A stretch of 18,737 nt of DNA, taken from the NCBI GenBank assembly GCA_029934215.1, contig JAOZMR010000019.1, positions 1 to 18,737 of the forward strand, given 5' to 3'. The notes under the pieces are model-generated. The model was not told where the DNA came from. It did not search any database and saw only the letters and a list, made by a program, of their open reading frames with translations. Each line of letters starts with the position of its first letter. Position 1 is the first letter of the stretch. This document shows positions 1-7,533 of the stretch, one piece after another. This DNA is from Pontiellaceae bacterium (GTDB lineage: Bacteria; Verrucomicrobiota; Kiritimatiellia; Kiritimatiellales; Tichowtungiaceae). The position numbers and the translations under genes are program-made.

Positions 1-29
1 CGAATCTATCCACGAGAAAAAGCCTCTAA

Positions 30-2297
30 AAAACGCACATTCGTGAAGAGCCGTATTTTGTAACAAAATCGACGCTGGCGCGGATTAAGCGTAAGGACGG
101 CGAGGGTCGTCGTCAGGGCGGGATTATCTGGCATACGCAGGGGTCGGGCAAGAGTCTGACGATGGTGATGCTGGCGCGTTGCTTGGCGCTGGATTCGGAG
201 CTTTCCAATCCTCGGATTGTGTTGGTGACGGATCGCGATGATTTGGATCGTCAGCTGGGCAATACGTTTGCGGCTTGCGGGTTGAATCCGAAGCGGGCGA
301 CGTCGGGGCGTCATTTGCTGGATCTGGTGGCGGTGCAGAAGGCGGGCATTATTACGACGCTGGTGCATAAGTTCGATAAGGCGATGAAGGTGCGCAAGCA
401 TCAGGATGATTCGGCGGATATTTTTGTGCTGGTGGATGAGAGCCATCGTACGCAGTTCGGGTCGTTTTCTGCCCGGATGCGGCAGATGTTCCCGAAGGCT
501 TGTTATATCGGTTTTACGGGTACGCCGTTGATGAAGGAGGAGAAGAATAATTTTGTGAAGTTCGGCGGGCTGATTGAGCCGCATTATCCGATTGGGCAGG
601 CGGTGGAGGATGGCGCGGTGGTGCCGCTGTTGTATGAAGGTCGTCTGGTGGAGATGGTGCAAAATGAGGCGGCGATTGATCTGTGGTTTGAGCGGCACAC
701 GAAAGGGCTGACGCGCGAGCAAAAGGCGGATTTGAAGCGGAAGTATGCCCGCGCCGAAATGCTGAATAAGACGGAGCAGGTGGTGTACATGCGCGCCTAC
801 GATATCAGCGAGCATTACCGGCAGGCGTGGCAGGGAACGGGCTTTAAGGCGCAGCTGGTTGCGCCGAGCAAGGCGGTGGCGTTGCGGTATCAGGCGTTTC
901 TCGATGAACTGGGCACGGTTTCGTCTGAGGTGGTGATCAGCGGCCCAGATATGCGCGAGGGCTATGAAGAGACGGATGAAGAGCCGACCGATGAGGTGGT
1001 GAAATTCTGGCAGAAGATGATGGCCCGCTACGGCGACGAAGAGGAGTACAACAAGCAGATTATCAATCAGTTTAAGTTCGGTGACGAGCCGGAAATCCTG
1101 ATTGTGGTGAGCAAGCTTCTCACCGGGTTTGATGCGCCGCGCAATACGGTGATTTATCTCTGCAAGGAGCTGCGCGAGCATACGCTGCTTCAGGCGATTG
1201 CTCGTGTGAACCGGCTTTATGAAAATAAAGAATACGGCTATGTGGTGGATTATGTCGGTCTGCTCGGTGAGTTGGATCATGCGTTGACGATGTATGGCGC
1301 ACTGGACGGTTTCGATGAGGACGATCTGGCCGGAACGTTGACTTCGATTCATGAAGAGATTGCCAAGCTGCCACAGCGCTATTCTGATCTGTGGGATCTT
1401 TTCAAGACGGTGAAGAGTAGCTGCGACGAAGAGGCGTATGAGCAGTTGTTGGCTGACGATTCTCTGCGTGATGAGTTTTATGTCCGCTTGAGGGAGTACA
1501 GCAAAACCCTGGCCATCGCTCTTTCAAGCGAAAAGTTTGTGATCGAAACCGATGATGAGCAAATGGAACGCTACAAGGCGGAGCTGACTCGGTTCCATAA
1601 ATTGCGGGCCTCTGTCAAATTGCGTTATGCGGAAGCGATTGATTATCGCGATTATGAGCCGAAGATTAAGAAACTGCTTGATACGCATATTCAGGTCAAC
1701 GAGGCGATTCAGCTGAACGAGCCGGTAAATATTTTCGATGAGCACAGTTTTAATGTGGTGAAAGAAGATCAGGGAGTTTACGCGACCAAAACACCCGCCG
1801 CCCGCGCCGATGCAATTGCTCACGCAACAAAAAAGGTGATCACGGAGAAAATGGATGAGGATCCGGCTTTTTATGCGAAGTTCTCAAAGCTGATTCAGGA
1901 TGCCATTGATGAGTTTCGTGACAAGATGATTTCGGGGCAGGAATATTTGCTCAACGTGGTGTCTCTTCGACACAAAGTGGTGACTCGTCAGCACGACGAT
2001 GTCCCTGACGAACTGGCCGGGAACGACGATGTTCTGGCGTATTTCGGCGTGACGCTTCCAATCCTTGGAAAAGAATTCGAAGAAGAAGCCGTAGGGTTGG
2101 CGCGGGCGGTTCAGAAGATTTTGCAGCCGTTTGTTTCGATGGTGCAATTCTGGGATAACGAAGATGCAAAGAAGCAGGCAATCAATGCGATTGATGATTA
2201 TCTGTTTGATGATCTGGGTCTGAATTTAGGCACAGACCAAATGGACGAAATTATTGAAAAAGTCATGCGCGTCGCAGAGAACCGGACTGCCCAATGA
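30..2297 (+). CDS. hsdR: Type I restriction enzyme R subunit (HsdR), 5'-truncated or frame-broken
   Basis: ATP-dependent motor and nuclease subunit of a type I restriction-modification complex. Reading from the first ATG (162), which lies just inside motif I, the SF2 helicase motifs are in order. Walker A GSGKS precedes that ATG (codons at about 141-155), so 162 cannot be the true start. DESHR is at residues 92-96, FTGTPL at 118-123, TGFDAP at 321-326 and QAIARVNR at 344-351, followed by the long C-terminal helical region. The frame is open back to base 30 and is closed by TAA at 27-29, beside a run of six A. Full HsdR proteins are about 1000 residues, so the N-terminal PD-(D/E)XK nuclease domain (roughly 250-300 residues) is not readable here. 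It may lie upstream beyond a frameshift, or be gone. The hsdM and hsdS partners are not in the window. Family assignment is certain; functional status is not. Confidence 0.93.
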   Translation, partial: KTHIREEPYFVTKSTLARIKRKDGEGRRQGGIIWHTQGSGKSLTMVMLARCLALDSELSNPRIVLVTDRDDLDRQLGNTFAACGLNPKRATSGRHLLDLVAVQKAGIITTLVHKFDKAMKVRKHQDDSADIFVLVDESHRTQFGSFSARMRQMFPKACYIGFTGTPLMKEEKNNFVKFGGLIEPHYPIGQAVEDGAVVPLLYEGRLVEMVQNEAAIDLWFERHTKGLTREQKADLKRKYARAEMLNKTEQVVYMRAYDISEHYRQAWQGTGFKAQLVAPSKAVALRYQAFLDELGTVSSEVVISGPDMREGYEETDEEPTDEVVKFWQKMMARYGDEEEYNKQIINQFKFGDEPEILIVVSKLLTGFDAPRNTVIYLCKELREHTLLQAIARVNRLYENKEYGYVVDYVGLLGELDHALTMYGALDGFDEDDLAGTLTSIHEEIAKLPQRYSDLWDLFKTVKSSCDEEAYEQLLADDSLRDEFYVRLREYSKTLAIALSSEKFVIETDDEQMERYKAELTRFHKLRASVKLRYAEAIDYRDYEPKIKKLLDTHIQVNEAIQLNEPVNIFDEHSFNVVKEDQGVYATKTPAARADAIAHATKKVITEKMDEDPAFYAKFSKLIQDAIDEFRDKMISGQEYLLNVVSLRHKVVTRQHDDVPDELAGNDDVLAYFGVTLPILGKEFEEEAVGLARAVQKILQPFVSMVQFWDNEDAKKQAINAIDDYLFDDLGLNLGTDQMDEIIEKVMRVAENRTAQ
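2056..2070. repeat. Perfect TTCCAA-N3-TTGGAA palindrome inside hsdR
   Basis: A perfect copy of the 15-base unit found at 3318-3332 (TTCCAA-TCC-TTGGAA). It encodes PILGK near the HsdR C-terminus, a stretch that varies within the family. Confidence 0.5.
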
Positions 2298-3007
2298 AAA
2301 CGCTGCCGTATAGCATTCGTTATGGAGAACAGGTCGTTGCGTTTGAGCTGACTTATTCCCACCGAAAAACCATGCAGATTGCGGTCTATCCAGACGGCAA
2401 GGTGGTCGTCAAGGCTCCGGAAGGTGCTCCGTTGGAAGATGTGAAAAAACGGGTGCTCCGCCGTGGGCGCTGGATAAAAAAACAGCTCGATTATTTCCAG
2501 CAGTTCGAACCGCGCACGCCGCCGCGCCGTTATGTCAGCGGAGAAACACATTTCTATTTGGGGAAACGTTATCGATTAAAAATAACCTCCGGGGAGGAAT
2601 CATCGGTAAAGCTGAGCCGAGGGGTTCTGCGGGTTTCTGTGAAAGACTCCACGAGTCCAGAAACGGTGAAACGTCTCTTGGATCTGTGGTATGCAGAGAG
2701 GGCTGCAGCGCACTTTTCTGCATCGTTCGAGCGATGCTGGTCGCCATTCGAGAAGCAGGGCTTGCCGCAACCCAATCTGAAAATCCGTGCAATGAAAACG
2801 CGCTGGGGAAGCCTTTCTGCCAAAGGAAATTTGACGCTCAACATCGCCTTGATTCGTGCGCCGCGCGAATGCATTGATTACGTGATGACTCACGAACTTT
2901 GCCATCTGGTTCATCGAAACCATGGCTCCGGCTTCTATCGACTGCTCGAACAAACCATGCCCAGTTGGAAAAAGCACAAAGCTAAGTTGGAAATCACTTC
3001 GGTGTAA
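2294..3007 (+). CDS. YgjP/DUF45-family zinc metallohydrolase (M48-like, SprT-related)
   Basis: A predicted 237-residue soluble metal-dependent hydrolase of the YgjP (DUF45) family. The zinc site is HELCH at residues 200-204, with a third ligand probably H210 in HRNHGSGFY. It is preceded by the family's conserved block around KTRWGSLSAKGNLTLN (168-183). The N-terminal 70 residues form the usual strand-rich region followed by a basic helix. The ATG overlaps the hsdR stop (ATGA), so translation is probably coupled to hsdR. Genes of this family are often found beside type I restriction genes, but their substrate is not established, and no substrate can be read from the sequence. No signal peptide or membrane segment is visible. 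The length is normal for the family. Confidence 0.88.
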   Translation: MKTLPYSIRYGEQVVAFELTYSHRKTMQIAVYPDGKVVVKAPEGAPLEDVKKRVLRRGRWIKKQLDYFQQFEPRTPPRRYVSGETHFYLGKRYRLKITSGEESSVKLSRGVLRVSVKDSTSPETVKRLLDLWYAERAAAHFSASFERCWSPFEKQGLPQPNLKIRAMKTRWGSLSAKGNLTLNIALIRAPRECIDYVMTHELCHLVHRNHGSGFYRLLEQTMPSWKKHKAKLEITSV

Positions 3008-3311
3008 GTTTTCAGTTTGAGGATTTCCGGTTTTCACTAAAATGATCTCCATCCCTCATACAAAACGCTGATTTTCAGGTTTTGCCTCGCAAGTTGAATG
3101 ACGCCACTTTTTAAAAAAAGTCCAAACATCGGGAGATTTATTACCACGGATGGTGAAACGTCCCGCGGATGAATCGCCATCTACTTGAGCCTGTTCTGAT
3201 CCTGAATCAGCTCAAGGAATGTCTTCTGCTGAGATCGCTCAATGCACAGGGATTTCATTGTGAAAAAGTGAAAGGAACGTCCAATATCGAATTCTTCCAA
3301 CCCTCGGAAGT
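3008..3311. other. Intergenic region between convergent genes
   Basis: About 300 bp between the metallohydrolase gene and the convergent membrane-synthase gene. It contains the bulged hairpin at 3061-3084, a short A/T palindrome near 3103-3119 and the left arm of the TTCCAA repeat at 3295. A 79-codon plus-strand frame crosses it but shows no recognisable protein features, so I do not call it a gene. Confidence 0.6.
3061..3084 (+). terminator. Possible terminator hairpin after the metallohydrolase gene
   Basis: CAAAAC(g)CTGA pairs with TCAGGTTTTG across a three-base loop, giving a 10-bp stem with one bulged G, 54 bp after the stop codon. There is no clean U-run after the stem, since the T tract is part of the 3' arm. 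Intrinsic termination is therefore only plausible. Confidence 0.35.
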
Positions 3312-3332
3312 TTATTTTTCCAAGGGTTGGAA
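3295..3332. repeat. Paired TTCCAA-N3-TTGGAA palindromes forming one large hairpin
   Basis: Two 15-base units, 3295-3309 (one mismatch, TCGGAA) and 3318-3332 (perfect), are separated by 8 bases. Each is a small palindrome, and together they pair as a 15-bp stem with one mismatch. The stop codon of the minus-strand membrane-synthase gene (3312-3314) lies in the loop, and its last residues FQPLEK are encoded by the right unit. It may act as a bidirectional terminator or mRNA end, but there is no strong U-run on either strand. Confidence 0.75.
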
Positions 3333-5783
3333 CCTTCTCTGTCGAAGGTCTTCACGCCTGAGATCTGCGGCGGGCGATAGTTGCCTTGCTGTACGCATGT
3401 GTTGCTGAACTTGTTGCTCGCGTTGGCGGATTTTTTCTATATCTGCATCCGGAAGCGGAACGCTGGCGACAGCGGCGGCGTATGCATGGTTCCCAGAGCG
3501 GATTCCGTTGACGACTTCGGAGGCTTCCGTTTCCCCTAAAAAACAGGAGGGGAATTCAGGCTCTAAAAAACGTTTCCCGAAATGTCGCAACAAGCCGAGT
3601 CCTCTCAGTCGATCTCCTGTTCGGAGGGTTTTGTCGCCGTGGAAAGCGATGAATGGGGCGTCGTCTGTGTTGATGGGGTTTTCTGAAAACAGGTTGGGGC
3701 GCGCGTGGAGGTCGCCGAGCAGGAGGAGCCGGCTCATGCTGGCGTTTCGGAAGAATGAGGTCTGACTGTCGAGTCCCTGCTGTTTAAAGGCGGCGATACG
3801 TTTTTCTAAGAATTCGGAGTCCATGCGGATTGGACTCGGCGATGCAAAAAGCCCGATGATGGGTTGTCTTGGTGCCCAGTTTCCTCGCAGGAGGATGGCG
3901 TTAGAAAATACGGAGCGGAAGGTGTCGATGATGCTATCTGCCAATTCTGAATCCATTTGATATGCGGGAAGCCAAATGCAAAAGGTTCCGTCGGTGCTTA
4001 GACTGGATAGGATTTCGCGGAAGAAGTCCTGCGAATATAAATCGCTGCTTCCTTCTCGGCTCGGGAGAAATAGTGTGCAGATGATACTGTCGTACGGTTC
4101 TTTTGAGTTCCGAATGAAGTGTCGCCCGTCGTTCACGATGATTTTCGAGCGGGCGTCATTGAACAGGCGATGGTTCCACTGCGAAAAGCAGTCGCGAGCC
4201 GCCTGCTGAACCTGCGGGATCAATTCCACGGTATGCAGTTCGCGAACGGGAAGATCCAAAATCGCGGACGCGCCGATTCCGGACGCCATGCCGATGTAGC
4301 AAACGCGCTCGGGGTTGGGCGTAAAAAAGAGCGGAATCCAGCTTTCCTGCTTCTGCCAACGTAGCGCCGCCGCCGTTCCGTTCAGCATATATTGCTGGTT
4401 CACCATGATGTGACGGGAGCCTTTGTTTTCAGTCACATGAACCACCTGATTGTGCCCTTTATAGGTTTTCAGCAACTGATGCCCCGGCTGTAAAAATAGA
4501 GCGTCGGGCTGAAACGCGCCGATCAAACCCATAACGAGTAACAAAAGAAACACGCGGCGATAACTCGCTCGAAACGGGGCTAGAAAAAACAGCAAAAAAG
4601 CGTACCCAAACCCGCAAACCAAAAGAGCTCGGCTTAATCCAACCATTGGAAGAAAAACAAACAACGCCGCCCATGCGCCAATCGCGCAGCCGCATTTATT
4701 CACAACTGTCGCCAACGCCAGCGCCCGTCCATGCTGCTTTTGCTGGATAAGCTCCCACGACAACGGGAAGATCGCGCCCATGCACAGCCCCAGCGGCAAC
4801 AACAACAACGTCGCCTTCAAACAAAAACCAACCGTTCTCCAGACCAACGAACCAGATGGATCGACAAAATCGCCCCCCAACTGAGACGAAAAAACGAATC
4901 CATACATCGACAACAACAACGCATTCAGCACCAAGAAAACACGGAGCACTTTTTTGACATCATGAATCCGCTGGCGCACAAGCATCACCAACAAACTCCC
5001 CGCGCCCAAACTCAGGATAAACGCGAACAAAACCGCCACCGTTGACTGCAATGAACTCGCCACCAACTGACGAAACCAGAGCAATAAAATCAGCTCGCAA
5101 GCAATACTGAGCACGCCGGACATCCCAACAACCAACAGCATTGCGACGGGCGGAGGCGTTTCTGAATCCGCCGCACAGCATTCAGGTTTTTTCAACTGTA
5201 GCCCAGATGCAAGAACCCACGCCAACACCGCCCCACAAAAGCCGATCAAACAAAACGCAAAATACGTATTTTGAAACCCAAGATGAAGCGGAAGCAAAAG
5301 CCCGCCAAGAATCACTCCGCAAGCCGCACCCGCCAGATTAAACGCATAAAACAGCGCACCCGTCACACTGCGATGGGAACGGGAATCGACAAAAGCTTGC
5401 GTAATGAGCGGGAAACTCAACCCTTGCGCCAGCGACGGAACCGCAATCGCCAAACACGTCAACAACGCCCAACGAAGCGGCGAATTCCCCCCGCCCAAAA
5501 CGGGGCCGAAATAAGCCAGCACAGGAACAGTCAACAGCGCCGAAAACGCGAACACCGCTTCGCTCAGCGCAAAAGCACGCAACGGCTTTTGAACGCGCGG
5601 AAGAATTTGAATGGCCAGAGCGCTTCCCGCTGCCGCGCAGAAAAAGAAACAACACGTCACCAACGTCGCGGCAACCACGCTACCGCCGACATACTGCCCG
5701 ACCCAGCGGATCCAGATGCTCTCAACGGCAAGACAAACCATCCCCGAAAGAGCGAAAAGAAACGTGAATCCGTGCCGCTTCAT
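3312..5783 (-). CDS. Polytopic membrane protein fused to a spermidine-synthase-like methyltransferase-fold domain
   Basis: An 823-residue protein. Residues 1-425 hold about a dozen hydrophobic segments in two halves (roughly 1-195 and 210-425) separated by a hydrophilic linker. This is the layout of membrane-fused spermidine synthase-like proteins. Residues 440-720 form a soluble Rossmann domain. A nucleotide-binding loop IGMASGIGASAIL is at 497-509, the acidic residue E520 follows in HTVELIP, and NDGRHFI at 551-557 matches the next family block. In the aminopropyltransferase family an Asp follows the hydrophobic strand (YDxIxxD...P). Here the sequence is YDSIICTLFLP (564-574), with Thr570 at that place, so classical polyamine synthesis is doubtful. 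An AGGA ribosome site lies 7 bases before the ATG. The last codons lie in a palindromic repeat. Transcribed alone after the yraN terminator. Substrate unknown. Confidence 0.85.
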   Translation of the reverse strand: MKRHGFTFLFALSGMVCLAVESIWIRWVGQYVGGSVVAATLVTCCFFFCAAAGSALAIQILPRVQKPLRAFALSEAVFAFSALLTVPVLAYFGPVLGGGNSPLRWALLTCLAIAVPSLAQGLSFPLITQAFVDSRSHRSVTGALFYAFNLAGAACGVILGGLLLPLHLGFQNTYFAFCLIGFCGAVLAWVLASGLQLKKPECCAADSETPPPVAMLLVVGMSGVLSIACELILLLWFRQLVASSLQSTVAVLFAFILSLGAGSLLVMLVRQRIHDVKKVLRVFLVLNALLLSMYGFVFSSQLGGDFVDPSGSLVWRTVGFCLKATLLLLPLGLCMGAIFPLSWELIQQKQHGRALALATVVNKCGCAIGAWAALFVFLPMVGLSRALLVCGFGYAFLLFFLAPFRASYRRVFLLLLVMGLIGAFQPDALFLQPGHQLLKTYKGHNQVVHVTENKGSRHIMVNQQYMLNGTAAALRWQKQESWIPLFFTPNPERVCYIGMASGIGASAILDLPVRELHTVELIPQVQQAARDCFSQWNHRLFNDARSKIIVNDGRHFIRNSKEPYDSIICTLFLPSREGSSDLYSQDFFREILSSLSTDGTFCIWLPAYQMDSELADSIIDTFRSVFSNAILLRGNWAPRQPIIGLFASPSPIRMDSEFLEKRIAAFKQQGLDSQTSFFRNASMSRLLLLGDLHARPNLFSENPINTDDAPFIAFHGDKTLRTGDRLRGLGLLRHFGKRFLEPEFPSCFLGETEASEVVNGIRSGNHAYAAAVASVPLPDADIEKIRQREQQVQQHMRTARQLSPAADLRREDLRQRRFQPLEK

Positions 5784-5855
5784 TGATGAATCCTACAGGT
5801 TGGACTTTTTGATACATCGATATATGTCATCTCTTCATCCTCTAGTATTTTTCTA

Positions 5856-5876
5856 TCAAAAACCGCTAAGCGGTTC
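5856..5876 (-). terminator. Rho-independent terminator after yraN
   Basis: On the minus strand AACCGC-TTA-GCGGTT forms a perfect 6-bp stem with a 3-base loop followed directly by TTT. It lies about 14 bases after the yraN stop. It closes the rplS-rnhB-yraN unit and separates it from the membrane-synthase gene downstream. Confidence 0.8.
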
Positions 5877-5889
5877 GATATGTTTTTAC

Positions 5890-6345
5890 CTACCACCAAA
5901 TCCGATAGCCGCCTTCGAGCTGAAACGCATTTTCTATATGACGAATCTCAAACGGTTCTTCGATCACCTCAACCACGTCAAAACGAAGGTAAGGCGGATG
6001 AAGCTTCCTTTTTTGAAGAAACAAAACCGCCGCACGTGATAATTTGCGCCGCTTATCGCGATTCACCGCCGCCGCCGGGCGTCCATACTTTTCGTTTCTT
6101 CGGGTCTTCACCTCAATAAATACCATTGTATCATCTTGCTGCGCAATCAAGTCTAGCTCATCATGCCGACCCACTCGCACGCGGCGCCCAAGAATTTTAT
6201 ACCCTGACTTCTTTAGGAATTTCTCTGCCTGCTTCTCTCCCCAGCGCCCTGCCACTAGATGCGGCGCTTCTTTTGAATTCGTTCGGAGTCCCGCTTTTAA
6301 GCGGGCTTTAAAAGCCTTTTTATAGGCTCCGACTAAGGTTTGCAT
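5890..6345 (-). CDS. yraN: YraN/UPF0102 family predicted endonuclease-like protein
   Basis: A small protein with the PD-(D/E)XK-like fold of UPF0102. The conserved blocks are in order: GRWGEKQAEKFLKKSGYKIL, then DELDLIAQQ (the usual form is GEIDLI), then VFIEVKTRR. The core is of normal size, but the N-terminus before GRWGE is some 33 residues long and basic, longer than usual. I chose the ATG at 6345. An alternative TTG at 6360 would overlap the rnhB stop by 3 bases (TTGA) and add five residues. It sits last in rplS-rnhB-yraN; the rnhB-yraN pairing is common in bacteria. Biochemical function is uncertain, and a role in processing DNA or recombination intermediates has been suggested for the family. 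Confidence 0.88.
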   Translation of the reverse strand: MQTLVGAYKKAFKARLKAGLRTNSKEAPHLVAGRWGEKQAEKFLKKSGYKILGRRVRVGRHDELDLIAQQDDTMVFIEVKTRRNEKYGRPAAAVNRDKRRKLSRAAVLFLQKRKLHPPYLRFDVVEVIEEPFEIRHIENAFQLEGGYRIWW

Positions 6346-6356
6346 GCCGAACTTTT

Positions 6357-6995
6357 TCAAAACGCGAACTCTCCTTGATTGAGTTCAGAAATGGGGCGAA
6401 ATGTTTTTCGATGACAATCGACCGGCCCGTATTTCCGAATCGCTTCGAGATGCCGTTTTGTTCCATACCCCTTATGTGCGGCAAATCCGTACTCTGGATG
6501 CTTCGCATCCAGCTCAATCATCATCCGATCTCGCGTCACCTTGGCAATGATCGATGCGGCTGCAATGGATAGACTCTTCGCATCGCCCTTAACAATGCTC
6601 TTCGACGCACATGGAAGCCCGCGTACAGGGTTTCCGTCGACTAGAGCAAGGTCTGGCAGACGATCCAGCCCGGACAATGCTTGAGCCATCGCTTTCCATG
6701 TCGCTTGCAGAATATTGATGGAATCGATCTCGATGGGCTCGATTACTGCGAATGCAGTATGAGCAAACGGACAGGAGATCAACTGGTCAAAAAAGGCATC
6801 CCGTTTTTTCTCGGTCAGCGCCTTGGAATCGGTCAGCCCAGCAAACGCAACCCCCTCTCCGAGAAGATCTCGTTCGAATGCGACAGCGGCTGCGACCACG
6901 GGACCCGCAAGCGGTCCGCGTCCCGCCTCGTCCACGCCAGCAACAAAAAGGAGACCTGATTCCCAGGTCTCCTTTTCAAAGTGTAACATGTCCAT
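6357..6995 (-). CDS. rnhB: Ribonuclease HII
   Basis: Cleaves the RNA strand of RNA-DNA hybrids and single ribonucleotides in duplex DNA. At 212 residues it has normal length. The signature GVDEAGRGPLAGPV is at 20-33, with catalytic D22 and E23. D120 is in LALVDG, and D138 in KGDAKSLSIAAASIIAKVTRD completes the four acidic residues with the usual 18-residue spacing. The C-terminal YGFAAHKGYGTKRHLEAI block is also typical. The start is ATG 6995, with a second in-frame ATG at 6989. Neither has a clear Shine-Dalgarno sequence, and both lie inside an inverted repeat (6984-6999), so translation probably depends on the upstream rplS message. It is 34 bp downstream of rplS. Confidence 0.96.
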   Translation of the reverse strand: MDMLHFEKETWESGLLFVAGVDEAGRGPLAGPVVAAAVAFERDLLGEGVAFAGLTDSKALTEKKRDAFFDQLISCPFAHTAFAVIEPIEIDSINILQATWKAMAQALSGLDRLPDLALVDGNPVRGLPCASKSIVKGDAKSLSIAAASIIAKVTRDRMMIELDAKHPEYGFAAHKGYGTKRHLEAIRKYGPVDCHRKTFRPISELNQGEFAF

Positions 6996-6999
6996 GTTA
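6984..6999 (-). repeat. Inverted repeat covering the rnhB start codon
   Basis: TAACATG and CATGTTA form perfect 7-base arms around two bases. They contain both candidate rnhB start codons (6995 and 6989). Folded in the mRNA, this would hide the start. Confidence 0.55.
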
Positions 7000-7010
7000 A
7001 CGTTTTTTTA

Positions 7011-7025
7011 TTATTCGTCGAATAA
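7011..7025. repeat. 15-base perfect palindrome between rplS and rnhB
   Basis: TTATTCG-T-CGAATAA lies just after the rplS stop codon (7030-7032). On the transcribed (minus) strand it is followed by an A-run, not a U-run, so it is not a standard terminator. An attenuator, processing site or protein site is possible. Confidence 0.5.
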
Positions 7026-7029
7026 CTGA

Positions 7030-7377
7030 TTATACGCGACGTTCAGCGATACGAGCCTTTTTACCCTTAAGCTTGCGCAGGTAATACAACTTCGCCCGTC
7101 GCACCTTGCCCTGACGAACCACTTCGATTTCCATCACGTTCGGGCTCTGAATCGGGAACACACGCTCAACACCCTCACCAAAGGCCACGCGACGAACCGT
7201 AATGGTTTCGGCCACACCAGAACCATTACGGGCAATAACAACACCTGTATAATTCTGAATACGCTCTTTCGCGCCTTCCTTAATTTTTACATGGACGCAA
7301 ACACTATCACCGATCCGGAATTCCGGGATCGTTTTCGTACACTGCTCGGCACCGATCTTTTCTACAATCGTATTCAT
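7030..7377 (-). CDS. rplS: 50S ribosomal protein L19
   Basis: At 115 residues it matches bacterial L19 along its whole length. FRIGDSVCVHVKIKEG and ERIQNYTGVVIARNGSG are followed by TITVRRVAFGEGVERVFPI and the basic tail RRAKLYYLRKLKGKKARI. L19 lies at the interface of the ribosomal subunits. The gene has its own likely promoter in the 156-bp gap after obg and leads the unit rplS-rnhB-yraN. Its common partners rpsP-rimM-trmD are not beside it here. The ribosome site before the ATG (GAAAGAG) is weak. Confidence 0.98.
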   Translation of the reverse strand: MNTIVEKIGAEQCTKTIPEFRIGDSVCVHVKIKEGAKERIQNYTGVVIARNGSGVAETITVRRVAFGEGVERVFPIQSPNVMEIEVVRQGKVRRAKLYYLRKLKGKKARIAERRV

Positions 7378-7417
7378 AAATTATCTCTTTCTTCAAATTC
7401 TCAAAATCGAACAGTGG

Positions 7418-7445
7418 ATACTACCGATTTACCTAGTTCCGTCAA
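7418..7445 (-). promoter_or_regulatory. Likely sigma-70-type promoter for rplS
   Basis: On the minus strand TTGACG (7445-7440), a 16-base spacer and TAGTAT (7423-7418) lie about 40 bases before the rplS ATG. The -35 element matches five of six consensus bases and the -10 four of six. Confidence 0.5.
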
Positions 7446-7493
7446 GCGGTGATTCCACCTTTTCAATCTAAATCTCTGATTTCTTTTCTCAGA

Positions 7494-7511
7494 CGCACAC
7501 CTGAATGTGCG
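7494..7511 (-). terminator. Hairpin after obg, possible weak terminator
   Basis: CGCACA and TGTGCG form a perfect 6-bp stem with a 6-base loop, about 22 bases after the obg stop. No U-run follows, so termination would be weak or factor-dependent. Confidence 0.35.
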
Positions 7512-7533
7512 GCGTAGAGCGGTTTTCTTCCGT

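Noticed and set aside
6..1352. 448-codon open frame antisense to hsdR
   Set aside because: Composition is dominated by His, Arg, Leu and Ile as expected from the reverse of hsdR codons, no domain is visible, and the sense strand has all the helicase motifs.
3169..3408. 79-codon plus-strand frame between the metallohydrolase and membrane-synthase genes
   Set aside because: It runs through the repeat hairpin and into the end of the minus-strand gene, and shows no protein features.
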